Part shown: piece after piece, positions 44,277 through 52,789 of the stretch
Layout: each line of letters starts with the position of its first letter
Numbering within the stretch: the stretch's first letter is position 1
Source of the DNA: Sulfobacillus thermotolerans
Lineage (GTDB): Bacteria; Bacillota; Sulfobacillia; Sulfobacillales; Sulfobacillaceae
DNA length: 64,000 nt
NCBI GenBank assembly: GCA_002951815.1
Contig: CP019454.1
Span: 3,111,837-3,175,836, forward strand
Direction: 5' to 3'
The notes under the pieces: generated by a model
The model's database searches: none
Told to the model about the DNA's origin: nothing
The model's input: only the letters and a program-made list of their open reading frames with translations
Translations under genes and position numbers: made by a program

Positions 44277-45746
44277 TTAGTCAGCTACGGCGACCTGGTC
44301 ATTGGGCACATCATCCGTCGCCGGCTGCAACGGAGCTTGACGAAAATACGGCTGTCCCTGCGCCCAATAGATGCCTAGGGGAATAAGCCCCAGCACCATC
44401 GAGCCCATCCCGATCAGCACTGTGGTAGCCCCTAAGCTTTCCAGAGACTGGAAAAGAATCCAAAACATAAACAAGGCTCCGATCAAAGGCCAAAGCCCGA
44501 TAAACAGCAAATTGCTAAAGGATTTGAAGAGCCATTCGCGGTACGCCACCACCACAGCTAGCCCCGCTAAGCCATAATAAATCGCAATTTGCAAGCCAAT
44601 CGCATTAATGGCATCGGTCATAATCGTGCTCACAGAGCCAATAAAGTTCGAAGCCACAAATAAGACCAAAGAAAGAATTCCGACGACAATGCTGGCAATC
44701 CATGGCGTCCGCCACCGCGGATGGACCGCGGCAAAGACCCGCGGCAACGTGTGGTCCCGTCCCATCGCAAATAACGAGCGTGTCACCTGAATCAGCGTGG
44801 TTTCTAACGTCGCAATCGTCGAAAGCATCACCGCAAAGGACAATATAGTGCCGCCGACCCCTGGCCAAATCTTCTGGCCTAGCACGGCCAACACATCCGC
44901 ACTGTTTGCATTAATCACAGAAGCCGATAGCGTCATATTGGTCGCCACCGTAAAAATCTCAAACAAGAGAAACACAATCACCACGCCGTACAGGCCCCCC
45001 TGTCCGGGTAATGTCTTGGCGTTTTTCGTCTCTTCGTTCAGGTTTGCGCTGACGTCCCAGCCCCAATAGTAAAACGCGGCGACTAACGCGCCCGCTGCAA
45101 ATCCGCTCACCCCTTTGAATTTTGTCAACGCAAACCATGACCAGGAAAAATGCATGCGCGCATCTGTGCTGGCATGGATAATCGCCAACACCGCAAAAAC
45201 AAGCAAAATAGCGACTTCCACCGCCGACATCATCCACTGCACCCGGGTCGTGATCCGTATCCCAATCATCACCATGATAGCCATGGCAATAAACCATAAG
45301 CTCCCGACAATCGTCACCAATAGAACATTGTTGGCCCAATGCGGATTAAAGAGCGCTAACGTCACCGATCCCGCGGGCAACGATCCCGCCACCATAAACA
45401 AGGTTGCCGATACCAAGAGCGCCCATCCCGCGATATAGCCCAAAATAGGATGCAACGATCGTCCCACCCACGCGTAGCTCGCCCCCGCATTGGTCTGCAT
45501 CTTCCCTAAATACATAAAAGCCCACGCAATACCAAACATCGGAATGCCGCAATAGAGCAATGCTGCAGGCCCTTGCATGGCCACAGCCCCAATTAACACG
45601 GCAGTCGACGCCGCGATGGAATACGCCGGAGCACTGCCCGCTATCGCCATGATAATGGCGTCAAACCGTCCTAATACATTGGCGTCAAGACCCACTCTCT
45701 GTGGTTGCTTCACCCACTCGTCCTCCTTATCAATCCCCTTTGTCAT
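44277..45746 (-). CDS. APC-family amino acid permease
   Basis: A 489-residue transporter with about 12 helices. The first helix has AIAGSAPAYSIAASTAVLIG, corresponding to the substrate-binding unwound GSG-type region of APC transporters; also MQTNAGASYAWVGRSLHPILGYIAGW and YYWGWDVSANLNEETKN. It imports an amino acid or polyamine; the substrate is unknown. ATG at 45746 with AGGAC 4-5 nt upstream; the frame is open 48 codons further without support. Confidence 0.85.
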   Translation of the reverse strand: MTKGIDKEDEWVKQPQRVGLDANVLGRFDAIIMAIAGSAPAYSIAASTAVLIGAVAMQGPAALLYCGIPMFGIAWAFMYLGKMQTNAGASYAWVGRSLHPILGYIAGWALLVSATLFMVAGSLPAGSVTLALFNPHWANNVLLVTIVGSLWFIAMAIMVMIGIRITTRVQWMMSAVEVAILLVFAVLAIIHASTDARMHFSWSWFALTKFKGVSGFAAGALVAAFYYWGWDVSANLNEETKNAKTLPGQGGLYGVVIVFLLFEIFTVATNMTLSASVINANSADVLAVLGQKIWPGVGGTILSFAVMLSTIATLETTLIQVTRSLFAMGRDHTLPRVFAAVHPRWRTPWIASIVVGILSLVLFVASNFIGSVSTIMTDAINAIGLQIAIYYGLAGLAVVVAYREWLFKSFSNLLFIGLWPLIGALFMFWILFQSLESLGATTVLIGMGSMVLGLIPLGIYWAQGQPYFRQAPLQPATDDVPNDQVAVAD

Positions 45747-46276
45747 GTCGTCCTGAAGACCACCACGGAGAATGCGCATTCCATCGTCTTGCCGTATCGT
45801 TCTCACCGCAGCAAAGCGCGCAGCGCCGACCTCTCCTTGGACCTTCCCTAAAACGCAAAACCGCCAGGGGCAACTGAGACCAAGGACCACAAGCTGAATT
45901 TTTCATCATTCACGTAGGAAGCCAGTCCGAACAAGATGCTGGGCAGCATCTTCGGCCATCAACTGACCGACACCTGCAATATTCGCGCTCTCACCCTAAA
46001 TTCCCTTGTTCATCATGCCCACTTCACACAGAAAATTTTTCCCAACTGCCCAATGCGGTAAAGTATGTGAAACTTACTAGCTCGCCATAATTTCCTGGTG
46101 TGCGTCTCTATTGACACAACTCCCCCATTATAGCCAAGATCAGCAGGGGTAAGTCGCCCGGGATTTCATGACCGCCCGTCCTAAAGAGTGATGTCGTTAT
46201 CACTACGCAGGGGGATAAAGCCTACATATTACGTCTGACAAAGCCATTTATTTTTCGCATACGAAAGGTGGATATT
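45747..46276. other. 530-bp intergenic region between divergent genes
   Basis: Holds the upstream regions of the permease (-) and chemoreceptor (+). On the minus strand a perfect hairpin AAGATGCT-gccc-AGCATCTT (45952-45933) lies within a 17-codon frame MAEDAAQHLVRTGFLRE; this may be chance. TCCTTGG (45883 region) and CCAAGGA (45835 region) could also pair. No known riboswitch class was recognised. Confidence 0.4.
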
Positions 46277-47485
46277 ATGTCATCATCCATGGCATTGGCC
46301 TGGAGCGAGCAACTAAACGCTGTCATCCATGCCTATGAGAACCTAGTTGAAGCGTGGTGGGATCTGCAAGCAGCTAGTCATGAACTTGAAGGCATCGCGA
46401 CAACCACAAAAGAAGTAACGGCAGCCGTAGAGACGGTAGCAGGTCATGCACAGCAGGTCCAAGATGGTTTAACCATCATCCGCAAGCACGTAGCTTTGGC
46501 AGATGATGTCCCCGCCCACCTTCAAGCCGCTGCAAGTCAAGTCTCTTCAGCAGTCTCTGGCGTAGTGCGTGAAGTGACCCTACTCACCTCGCAGGTGCAT
46601 GAAGTGGGACAACTGGTCTCAGTGGTGACAGAAGTTGCCGACTCTACAAACCTTTTAGCGCTCAATGCGGCCATTGAAGCCGCGCGCGCTGGTGACGCTG
46701 GGCGTGGATTTGCGGTCGTCGCTGATGAGGTTCGGGCGCTTGCCCAACGCACGAAAAGCTCCACCAATAATGCACTAAAAGTGCTCGATACCGTAACACA
46801 GGCAGCAGACCGTACCCAAGGCGTCTCGACTGCTGTCCAAAGTGATGCGGATGCTATGGGCCACACGGTAGAGCAAACCCAGACGGCTCTCGGTGGCATC
46901 GTCGAATCGCTTGAAACCATCTTGCCTTTGTTAACGACCACATTGCTTGCCGTGCAGGAACAAAAGTCTTCGTTAGAGGCGGTCGCGGGGCGTCTGGCGG
47001 CTCAGCAACAAGCTGTGCATGCAACCGTCGGAGCCTTTGGGCAATCCACTCGGTTTCTCGCCGACGCCGTACAGCAGGCCGAGCAGAACCGGCACAACGC
47101 AATTGAAGCCGCAGGCAGCTTAGCCGTAGCCGATCAATTGCGCTTGGCCATAACCGATCACTACCTGTGGCGCTACCGGTTGTATCAAGCGGCTCTGAAA
47201 TCCGGCCCAGTACCAGACATCAAGCGTGCAGGCGACTTCCATGGTTGCCGTGTGGGCCAACTTCTCGACACGTTGCGCACAGAGGGCGAGCATCAACAAA
47301 TCGCCCGGGATCATGAAGTGTTTCACCACCAAACCGTTTCCCTCATCCAAGCGTTACAGCGCTCAGGTTCATGGGACCGAACCCTCTGGCATCAATGGCT
47401 AGAACGTGGACAGCAATTGGCCCAATTGCTGGAAGCATGGGCTCAAGACATCCTCCAAAACCCTATGGCATATCAAAAATCTTGA
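46277..47485 (+). CDS. Soluble chemoreceptor with C-terminal CZB-like zinc domain
   Basis: A 402-residue protein with no membrane segment. Residues ~50-270 form a coiled MCP signalling domain with the conserved tip ([38 protein letters not shown]) that binds CheA and CheW. The C-terminal ~110 residues have spaced [15 protein letters not shown] and DHEVFHHQ motifs as in chemoreceptor zinc-binding domains. It probably senses cytoplasmic zinc or an oxidant. ATG at 46277 with AAAGGTGG 5 nt upstream. No other chemotaxis gene is in the window. Confidence 0.85.
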   Translation: MSSSMALAWSEQLNAVIHAYENLVEAWWDLQAASHELEGIATTTKEVTAAVETVAGHAQQVQDGLTIIRKHVALADDVPAHLQAAASQVSSAVSGVVREVTLLTSQVHEVGQLVSVVTEVADSTNLLALNAAIEAARAGDAGRGFAVVADEVRALAQRTKSSTNNALKVLDTVTQAADRTQGVSTAVQSDADAMGHTVEQTQTALGGIVESLETILPLLTTTLLAVQEQKSSLEAVAGRLAAQQQAVHATVGAFGQSTRFLADAVQQAEQNRHNAIEAAGSLAVADQLRLAITDHYLWRYRLYQAALKSGPVPDIKRAGDFHGCRVGQLLDTLRTEGEHQQIARDHEVFHHQTVSLIQALQRSGSWDRTLWHQWLERGQQLAQLLEAWAQDILQNPMAYQKS

Positions 47486-47564
47486 CGGACAATGAGAAGA
47501 TTTCACGCCTTTATTAGAGCTCGGTGGTTTCTATTAGCTGCCTATGTTCCTGTGACATGTCTGA

Positions 47565-47597
47565 CCCAAGCCACGCAAAGGCTTGGGCTTATTTTCT
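47565..47597 (+). terminator. Terminator after chemoreceptor region
   Basis: CCCAAGCC (47565-47572) pairs with GGCTTGGG (47580-47587), followed by CTTATTTTCT. It lies 80 bp after the chemoreceptor stop and could also serve the minus-strand frame at 47589-47906. Confidence 0.7.
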
Positions 47598-47906
47598 ATT
47601 TCGGGCCATGGCGGGAATCCTCCCAGTTGATATCTGAGTCGATAACTGGTTCAAGGATGTGTTGGGTTGTGGTGTGTTTAAAGGCACAAACCACGTTGCG
47701 AAGTTCGCTGATCCAGCCGCGACCGACTCGGTAAAATTGCTTTGAATGCCATGACCATGTGCTACATTAAGGTCAAAGTTGACCGTATAAGGATTTGATC
47801 CAGTGGGGGGGGAACCGCGAGGTTCGATACCGAGAAGCCCCACATAATTGATAGGTCCGCCTCCAACAGCGGGGCAAGAATTAGCCGTAGGGGAATTGGC
47901 ACCCAT
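47589..47906 (-). CDS. Possible small gene or remnant
   Basis: A 105-residue frame with protein-like composition (NPYTVNFDLNVAHGHGIQSNF, NFATWFVPLNTPQPNTSL) and AAGGAAG 7 nt before its ATG. No family is recognised and no homologous context is visible. The rest of the 618-bp stretch 47486-48103 has only short overlapping frames, so this may be a decayed gene. Confidence 0.3.
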   Translation of the reverse strand: MGANSPTANSCPAVGGGPINYVGLLGIEPRGSPPTGSNPYTVNFDLNVAHGHGIQSNFTESVAAGSANFATWFVPLNTPQPNTSLNQLSTQISTGRIPAMARNRK

Positions 47907-48048
47907 TGGAACACTTCCTTACGGTCAGCTGCCAGAAGTTCCATGGGCTGCAGGATTACCGGTGATTGCCCTAGGCTTACGCCATTGGTCTATGGCGGTC
48001 CCGCCGGGTTGTTCACGCAGCAGGTTGATCTCGCTTAGTTTCTCCCCT

Positions 48049-48084
48049 GAAGCCGCACGACGCCCTCTTGTATTGTGCGGCTTC
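48049..48084. terminator. Hairpin downstream of MarR gene
   Basis: GAAGCCGCAC (48049-48058) pairs perfectly with GTGCGGCTTC (48075-48084). It lies 20 bp after the MarR stop; no T tract, so its role as terminator is uncertain. Confidence 0.4.
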
Positions 48085-48103
48085 CCATACCCATGGCTAC
48101 GCT

Positions 48104-48553
48104 TTAGCGCCTTTCATCTTGAGAGAATTCCTTGCTACTATCGCTAACTTTTTTCAGCAACCCTAGCAGTTGCTGCTGATCATCAGGCGACAAAGCTTTT
48201 AAATGTTGCTGCCACATCGCGCGCCTCGCAGTCCGCACCGATTCCACCATCGACCGCCCTAACGCGGTGACGGTAAGAAAGTGGCGCCGACGGTCTTGGG
48301 GATCGGGTTCTTGTCCTACATACCCTAAATCCCTTAGGCGTCGCAAGACCGATGACGTGGCAGGGCGCCCGACTCCCATCTTGTCTGCTAAGGCGGAGGC
48401 GCTAATCGCATGATGCCGATAGAGTATCATCAGCGCTCGAATCTCTGCGCCATTTAGCGCAGGCGTATCGGTTTTAGCACGCCAGCGCCAGCCCAGGCGG
48501 ACAAACCGCTCCACCTCCATGACAAGTTCCTCGAGTACATCTGAATCGGACAC
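48104..48553 (-). CDS. MarR-family regulator
   Basis: A 149-residue winged-helix regulator: LNGAEIRALMILYRHH, ALADKMGVGRPATSSVLRRL (recognition helix) and the wing DPQDRRRHFLTVTALG with the DxRxR-type motif. GTG start with AGGGGG 7 nt upstream. It may respond to phenolic or oxidative compounds; no target gene is evident. Its start faces the end of the argS unit. Confidence 0.9.
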   Translation of the reverse strand: MSDSDVLEELVMEVERFVRLGWRWRAKTDTPALNGAEIRALMILYRHHAISASALADKMGVGRPATSSVLRRLRDLGYVGQEPDPQDRRRHFLTVTALGRSMVESVRTARRAMWQQHLKALSPDDQQQLLGLLKKVSDSSKEFSQDERR

Positions 48554-48636
48554 CCCATATCCCCCTTGATTGTGTACATATGCTGTTCATTATGCCATAC
48601 GCGACAAACGACTAATGGTCACGGAGAGAAAGAAAA

Positions 48637-48685
48637 TACGGCTGCTTTTCGCCGTGATTCATCACGCCAGCGAAAACCAGCCGTA
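48637..48685 (-). terminator. argS operon terminator
   Basis: TACGGCTG...TTTTCGC (48637-48651) pairs with GCGAAAA...CAGCCGTA (48670-48685) and the loop holds a second CGTGAT/ATCACG stem. Read on the minus strand it ends in TATTTTCTTT. Confidence 0.85.
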
Positions 48686-48702
48686 CCACACGCGCTTTTT
48701 CA

Positions 48703-50364
48703 TCACATGTGTTCAGGAACACTAATGCCTAAAAGGCCCAATCCCAAACTCAGTACCGAAAGTGTCGCTTCGCAAAGGGCAACACGGGCCATCGTGACAG
48801 CTGGCGCCTCGTCTAATATGCGGTGTTGGCGATAGAAAGAATGAAAGGCTTGGGCCAACTCCGTCAGATACTTGGGCAGATATTGCGGAGCGCGGTCTAA
48901 TGCTGCTCGCCTCACAATATCCGGATAGCGCGCCAAGACAAACAGCAATCGACGCTCCAAGGGCTGGGATAATAACGCCGGCTCCCAAATTAATTCGGCA
49001 TGGACACTCTCTCGCCACTGGCGTAAGACACTATGAATCCGCGCCGCGGCATATTGAATGTAAAACACCGGATTATCGTTGCTCTTCAACTCAGCTAAAC
49101 CCAAGTCAAAATCCATCGGTGTATTGGGAGCCCGCTCTAAGAAAAAGAACCGCGCGGCATCCACGCCTACTTCCTCAATCAGGTCGGCAAGCGCCACAAA
49201 TTGCCCACCCCGTTTGGACATGCGCACGAGCTCGCCATCACGCACAAGCCTAACCAATTGAATGATCATCACATCAAAGTGATCGGGGGCATAGCCCAAA
49301 GCCGTAACCAAGGCGCGCATACGGCCAATATAGCCATGATGATCCGGGCCTAATAAATCAATCACCCAATCATAGCCACGCTCAAATTTCTGGGCATGAT
49401 AGGCTGCATCGGGGACAAAATACGTGTACGTGCCATCAGATTTCACTAACACGCGGTCCTTGTCGTCCCCAAACCGCGTGGACATAAACCATTTCGCGCC
49501 CTCTGCTTCTTGCACCACACCCAAATCCTCGAGACGCTGCACAATGTGCTCCGGAGCCTGCTGGTCCCGCAGGTCCTTTTCAAACGTCCAGTGCTCAAAT
49601 GTTACGCCAAACGTTTTCAACACCTGCTCTTGCTCAGAACGAAGGACTTCGGCCCCATATTGTCCAAGCATCCACAACGTATCAGGGGTTGGCTGCTCGG
49701 CCACAAATGCGGGATGCTGCTTAAGGTATTGCCGCGCAACCTCGATCACATACTCTCCTGGGTAAACCCCTTCCGGCCACTCCTCTATGATGTGGCCCTG
49801 GAGTTCTTGAATGCGCAAGAATATCGCATGGCCCAGCTTCCCAATCTGGTTGCCGGCATTGTTCACATAAAATTCGCGATCCGCATGGTATCCACTAACA
49901 TTCATGATGCGCGCCATGGCATCACCCACGGCAGCCGCGCGTCCGCTCACAATGACTAAAGGTCCCGTCGGGTTGGCCGATACAAATTCAATCAGCACTC
50001 GTTGCCCTTGACCCGCATCATTGTGCCCATATTGGGGCCCTTGCACACGAATATCATTGACGACTTGGGCAAGCCAAGGTGTCTGCAAGGTGAAGTTAAG
50101 AAAGCCCGGGCCCGCCGCTTCAACCGACGCTAACATTGGTATGCTCTGACGCAAAAATTCGGCCAAAGGTTGGGCCAAGGCTTGCGGAGCCGTTCGCATC
50201 GGCTTAGCGGCGCGCAAGCAGACACTGGTGGTCAAATCCCCATGCCCCGTCTCCGTGGGAACGTCCACGTCCGCAAGGTCTGCCAATTCTGGGTGGCCTT
50301 GACGCGCAAACCACTGAGCAATCCCTTCTTGTATGGCGAAGCGCGCGTCATCTAATCGTGCCAT
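48703..50364 (-). CDS. argS: Arginyl-tRNA synthetase with unusual HIGH motif
   Basis: A 553-residue class I synthetase with the N-terminal tRNA-binding domain (Add1), EFVSANPTGP, DREFYVNNAGNQI, VLVKSDGTYTYFVPDAAYH and the anticodon-binding C-terminus. The HIGH signature usually reads HVGHGRGA after PTGPL; here it reads VIVSGRAA, so both His are absent. The KMSKS site is RMSKR. It charges tRNA-Arg with arginine. ATG with GGAGGA 6 nt upstream. It ends the polyamine gene cluster, tying arginine use to translation. Confidence 0.93.
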   Translation of the reverse strand: MARLDDARFAIQEGIAQWFARQGHPELADLADVDVPTETGHGDLTTSVCLRAAKPMRTAPQALAQPLAEFLRQSIPMLASVEAAGPGFLNFTLQTPWLAQVVNDIRVQGPQYGHNDAGQGQRVLIEFVSANPTGPLVIVSGRAAAVGDAMARIMNVSGYHADREFYVNNAGNQIGKLGHAIFLRIQELQGHIIEEWPEGVYPGEYVIEVARQYLKQHPAFVAEQPTPDTLWMLGQYGAEVLRSEQEQVLKTFGVTFEHWTFEKDLRDQQAPEHIVQRLEDLGVVQEAEGAKWFMSTRFGDDKDRVLVKSDGTYTYFVPDAAYHAQKFERGYDWVIDLLGPDHHGYIGRMRALVTALGYAPDHFDVMIIQLVRLVRDGELVRMSKRGGQFVALADLIEEVGVDAARFFFLERAPNTPMDFDLGLAELKSNDNPVFYIQYAAARIHSVLRQWRESVHAELIWEPALLSQPLERRLLFVLARYPDIVRRAALDRAPQYLPKYLTELAQAFHSFYRQHRILDEAPAVTMARVALCEATLSVLSLGLGLLGISVPEHM

Positions 50365-50383
50365 GGAAATTCCTCCTGCCCTC

Positions 50384-51241
50384 TTACCCTATTGCTACGA
50401 GGGCTTCCCGGACCAATTTAGCTGCCAACACTGCTGAACGCTGCGACAAATCATGAGCGGGCATGGTTTCCACTAAATCCATGCTCACCACATTCAAGTC
50501 CTTCAACAGGCTCACAGCTTCGAGGGCCTCGCGGGACGAAATTCCCCCGGGCTCGGGTGTCCCCGTCCCCGGCATAAATGCCGGATCAATGACGTCAATA
50601 TCCATGGTGACATACACGGGACGCCCTCGCAACTCACCCATCATTTGTTTTAATGGCTGAACCACTTCATGTGGGAAAAAGTGACCAAACTCCCGGGCAT
50701 ATCGCACCTCTTCCCGGGTCGCGGAACGAATCCCAAACTGGTAGAGGTGTCCGGGTTGAATCCATTCGCTGACCCGGCGCAAAACCGTGGCGTGCGAAAG
50801 TTTTTCGCCCATATAGTCTTCCCGCAAATCTGCGTGCGCGTCAAAATGGATGACCACCACATCAGGATAGCGCTTGACCACAGCCTGAATCAGGGGCAAA
50901 GTCACTAAGTGCTCGCCTCCGAGAGCAAAAAACTTCTTGTCCTGCGACAATACAGTCTCAGCGGCCAAGTTAATGCGAGCAAGACTTTCTTCGACGTTGC
51001 CAAATGGCAACTCGATTTCACCTGCATCATGAATCTGAAGATCTTCCAAATCCCGATCTTGCGCTAACGAATAGGTTTCAATAGCGTAAGACGCCTCGCG
51101 AACCCGGGCCGGACCAAACCGTGAGCCCGGCTGAAACGACACGGTAAAATCCATCGGAATCCCAAAATACACCCATTGGGCTTGCTCAAAATCGGCATTC
51201 ATGCCTAAGAAGCGATCGGTGCGGCTAAAGACGTCCCTCAT
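50384..51241 (-). CDS. speB: Agmatinase / ureohydrolase
   Basis: A 285-residue ureohydrolase with both manganese ligand sets: GGEH, FDAHADLR and MDIDVIDPAFMPG, plus SHATVLRR. In this operon agmatine is the likely substrate, giving putrescine and urea. ATG at 51241 overlaps the speE stop (ATGA); GGAGG lies 10 nt upstream inside speE. Confidence 0.9.
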   Translation of the reverse strand: MRDVFSRTDRFLGMNADFEQAQWVYFGIPMDFTVSFQPGSRFGPARVREASYAIETYSLAQDRDLEDLQIHDAGEIELPFGNVEESLARINLAAETVLSQDKKFFALGGEHLVTLPLIQAVVKRYPDVVVIHFDAHADLREDYMGEKLSHATVLRRVSEWIQPGHLYQFGIRSATREEVRYAREFGHFFPHEVVQPLKQMMGELRGRPVYVTMDIDVIDPAFMPGTGTPEPGGISSREALEAVSLLKDLNVVSMDLVETMPAHDLSQRSAVLAAKLVREALVAIG

Positions 51242-52050
51242 CGAATGAGATCCTCCACAAACCGAGGCAAGGCAAAGCAACTGCGCTGAATTTCCGGCGT
51301 CCAATACCGCGTCGGGAAGGAAACAGAACGGGGCGTCCCCAGTGTCTCTTTAGACCCTAGCGTAAAGCTCCATAACCCCGAGGGGTAGGTAGGAATAGCA
51401 GCCAGATACAAGCGGGTCACGGGAAAAGACTGCGAGACCCCCGTCATCACGCGTTGGATAATATGGGGCTGCAAAAAGGGGGACTCCGATTGCGCGACCA
51501 TTATCCCATTCTCACTTAAGGCGTCATAGATGCTACGGTAAAACTCGGGGACAAACAAGCCTTCCGCCGGTCCTACCGGATCCGTGGAATCCACAATAAT
51601 CAGGTCAAAATCGCGCGCTTCTTGCACCCAACGAATGCCATCGGTAAAGTGCACATGGGCCCTTTCATCGTCAAGGGCCTCCGAAATTTCCGGAAGAAAC
51701 CGCTTGCTTGCCTCGACAACCTTTTCGTCAATCTCAATCAGGTGAGCCTCTTCCACACTTGGGTGTTTCAGGATTTCCCGAATGGCCCCCCCATCTCCGC
51801 CCCCAATGACGGCCACTTTGCGTGGTTGGGGATGTAAAGTCAAAGGCACATGGGTAATCATCTCGTGATAGACGAACTCATCTTGAATGGTCGTCTGAAT
51901 GGCCCCGTCCAATACCAACATGCGCCCGAACGGCACCGTGTCCAACACCGCCAATTCTTGATATGGCGTCTGTTCGTGCCACAGCACCCGTGACACTTTC
52001 AACCCCAGACTCACTGCCTGCGTCTGTAATTCTGTAAACCAGGTATTCAT
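51238..52050 (-). CDS. speE: Spermidine synthase
   Basis: A 270-residue aminopropyltransferase: LVLDGAIQTTIQDEFVYHEM, VIGGGDGGAIREILKH (decarboxy-AdoMet site), LIEIDEKVVE and VDSTDPVGPAEGLF with the catalytic Asp. It makes spermidine from putrescine and decarboxylated S-adenosylmethionine; speD is not in the window. Followed by coupled speB. Confidence 0.95.
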   Translation of the reverse strand: MNTWFTELQTQAVSLGLKVSRVLWHEQTPYQELAVLDTVPFGRMLVLDGAIQTTIQDEFVYHEMITHVPLTLHPQPRKVAVIGGGDGGAIREILKHPSVEEAHLIEIDEKVVEASKRFLPEISEALDDERAHVHFTDGIRWVQEARDFDLIIVDSTDPVGPAEGLFVPEFYRSIYDALSENGIMVAQSESPFLQPHIIQRVMTGVSQSFPVTRLYLAAIPTYPSGLWSFTLGSKETLGTPRSVSFPTRYWTPEIQRSCFALPRFVEDLIR

Positions 52051-52084
52051 CGCTGTTCATCCGCCTTTCTGCCGTGATTCCGGC

Positions 52085-52546
52085 TTAATACCACAACGCG
52101 ACTGCAGCAAATGCGCAGCCGATGGACTCTACCTGGTGTTCCGCAGATTGCACCAACACGGTTTTCAGCGTCCGTTTGCGCTGGGCAAAGGCAGCACGAG
52201 CCATTTCGGCGACCGTCTCCTCCGCCTCTTCGCGTCCACAGCGTCCGGAGAACTCCATAATCACGCCATATTCGTCCTCTTCGCCAATGCCGACTGCGAC
52301 CGCCGCAGCAATCTTTTCCCCGGCCAAGTCTGAGGTAATGGTTCCGTACGCCGTAGGCAGCAGTTGGCCTGGAATAATCTCCAAATGCGGCACCAAAATG
52401 GCTTTAGGGGGAAGAATCGAACTGACACGCAGAAGATTGACATTGCCAATCCCAGCCGCCAACAGCGCATTGTCAAATGCATTAAGCCGGCTCGGGCCTT
52501 CTGCTGAACCAGACACGAGCGTAAATTTCTTTGGGGTTTCGAGCAA
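52085..52546 (-). CDS. Pyruvoyl-dependent arginine decarboxylase
   Basis: A 153-residue proenzyme. The self-cleavage site is at VSSILPP (LLRVSSILPPKA): the second Ser becomes the pyruvoyl group. PTAYGTITSDLAGEKIAAAVAVGIG and GVIMEFSGRC are conserved in PvlArgDC. It turns arginine into agmatine, feeding SpeB, and consumes a proton, which also suits acid resistance. TTG start with AAGGAGG 7 nt upstream. First gene of the polyamine unit. Confidence 0.93.
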   Translation of the reverse strand: MLETPKKFTLVSGSAEGPSRLNAFDNALLAAGIGNVNLLRVSSILPPKAILVPHLEIIPGQLLPTAYGTITSDLAGEKIAAAVAVGIGEEDEYGVIMEFSGRCGREEAEETVAEMARAAFAQRKRTLKTVLVQSAEHQVESIGCAFAAVALWY

Positions 52547-52789
52547 CGGTGTGCCTCCTTATTCGGACAAATTTCCTTGCAAATTATAGCAAACGTCCAG
52601 AGGAATACAATCTTTAATTGATGGACAGTCGTCATATTCCGACACAAAGGAATTGTGACCATTGCCGCCAGCTTTCATACTGCAAGCACCAAACCCGACA
52701 GATTTGAGCAATTGTGGAAGACAATGGTGCAATGATTGCCTTGACGATACGCCATACTAACCCAAACAAGGGACGAAAGGGGTTCTGTC

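Noticed and set aside
45860-45890. Fragment resembling a glycine riboswitch (GGGGCAACTGAGAC)
   Set aside because: The surrounding conserved stems and second block are missing, and it is on the strand opposite to the permease.
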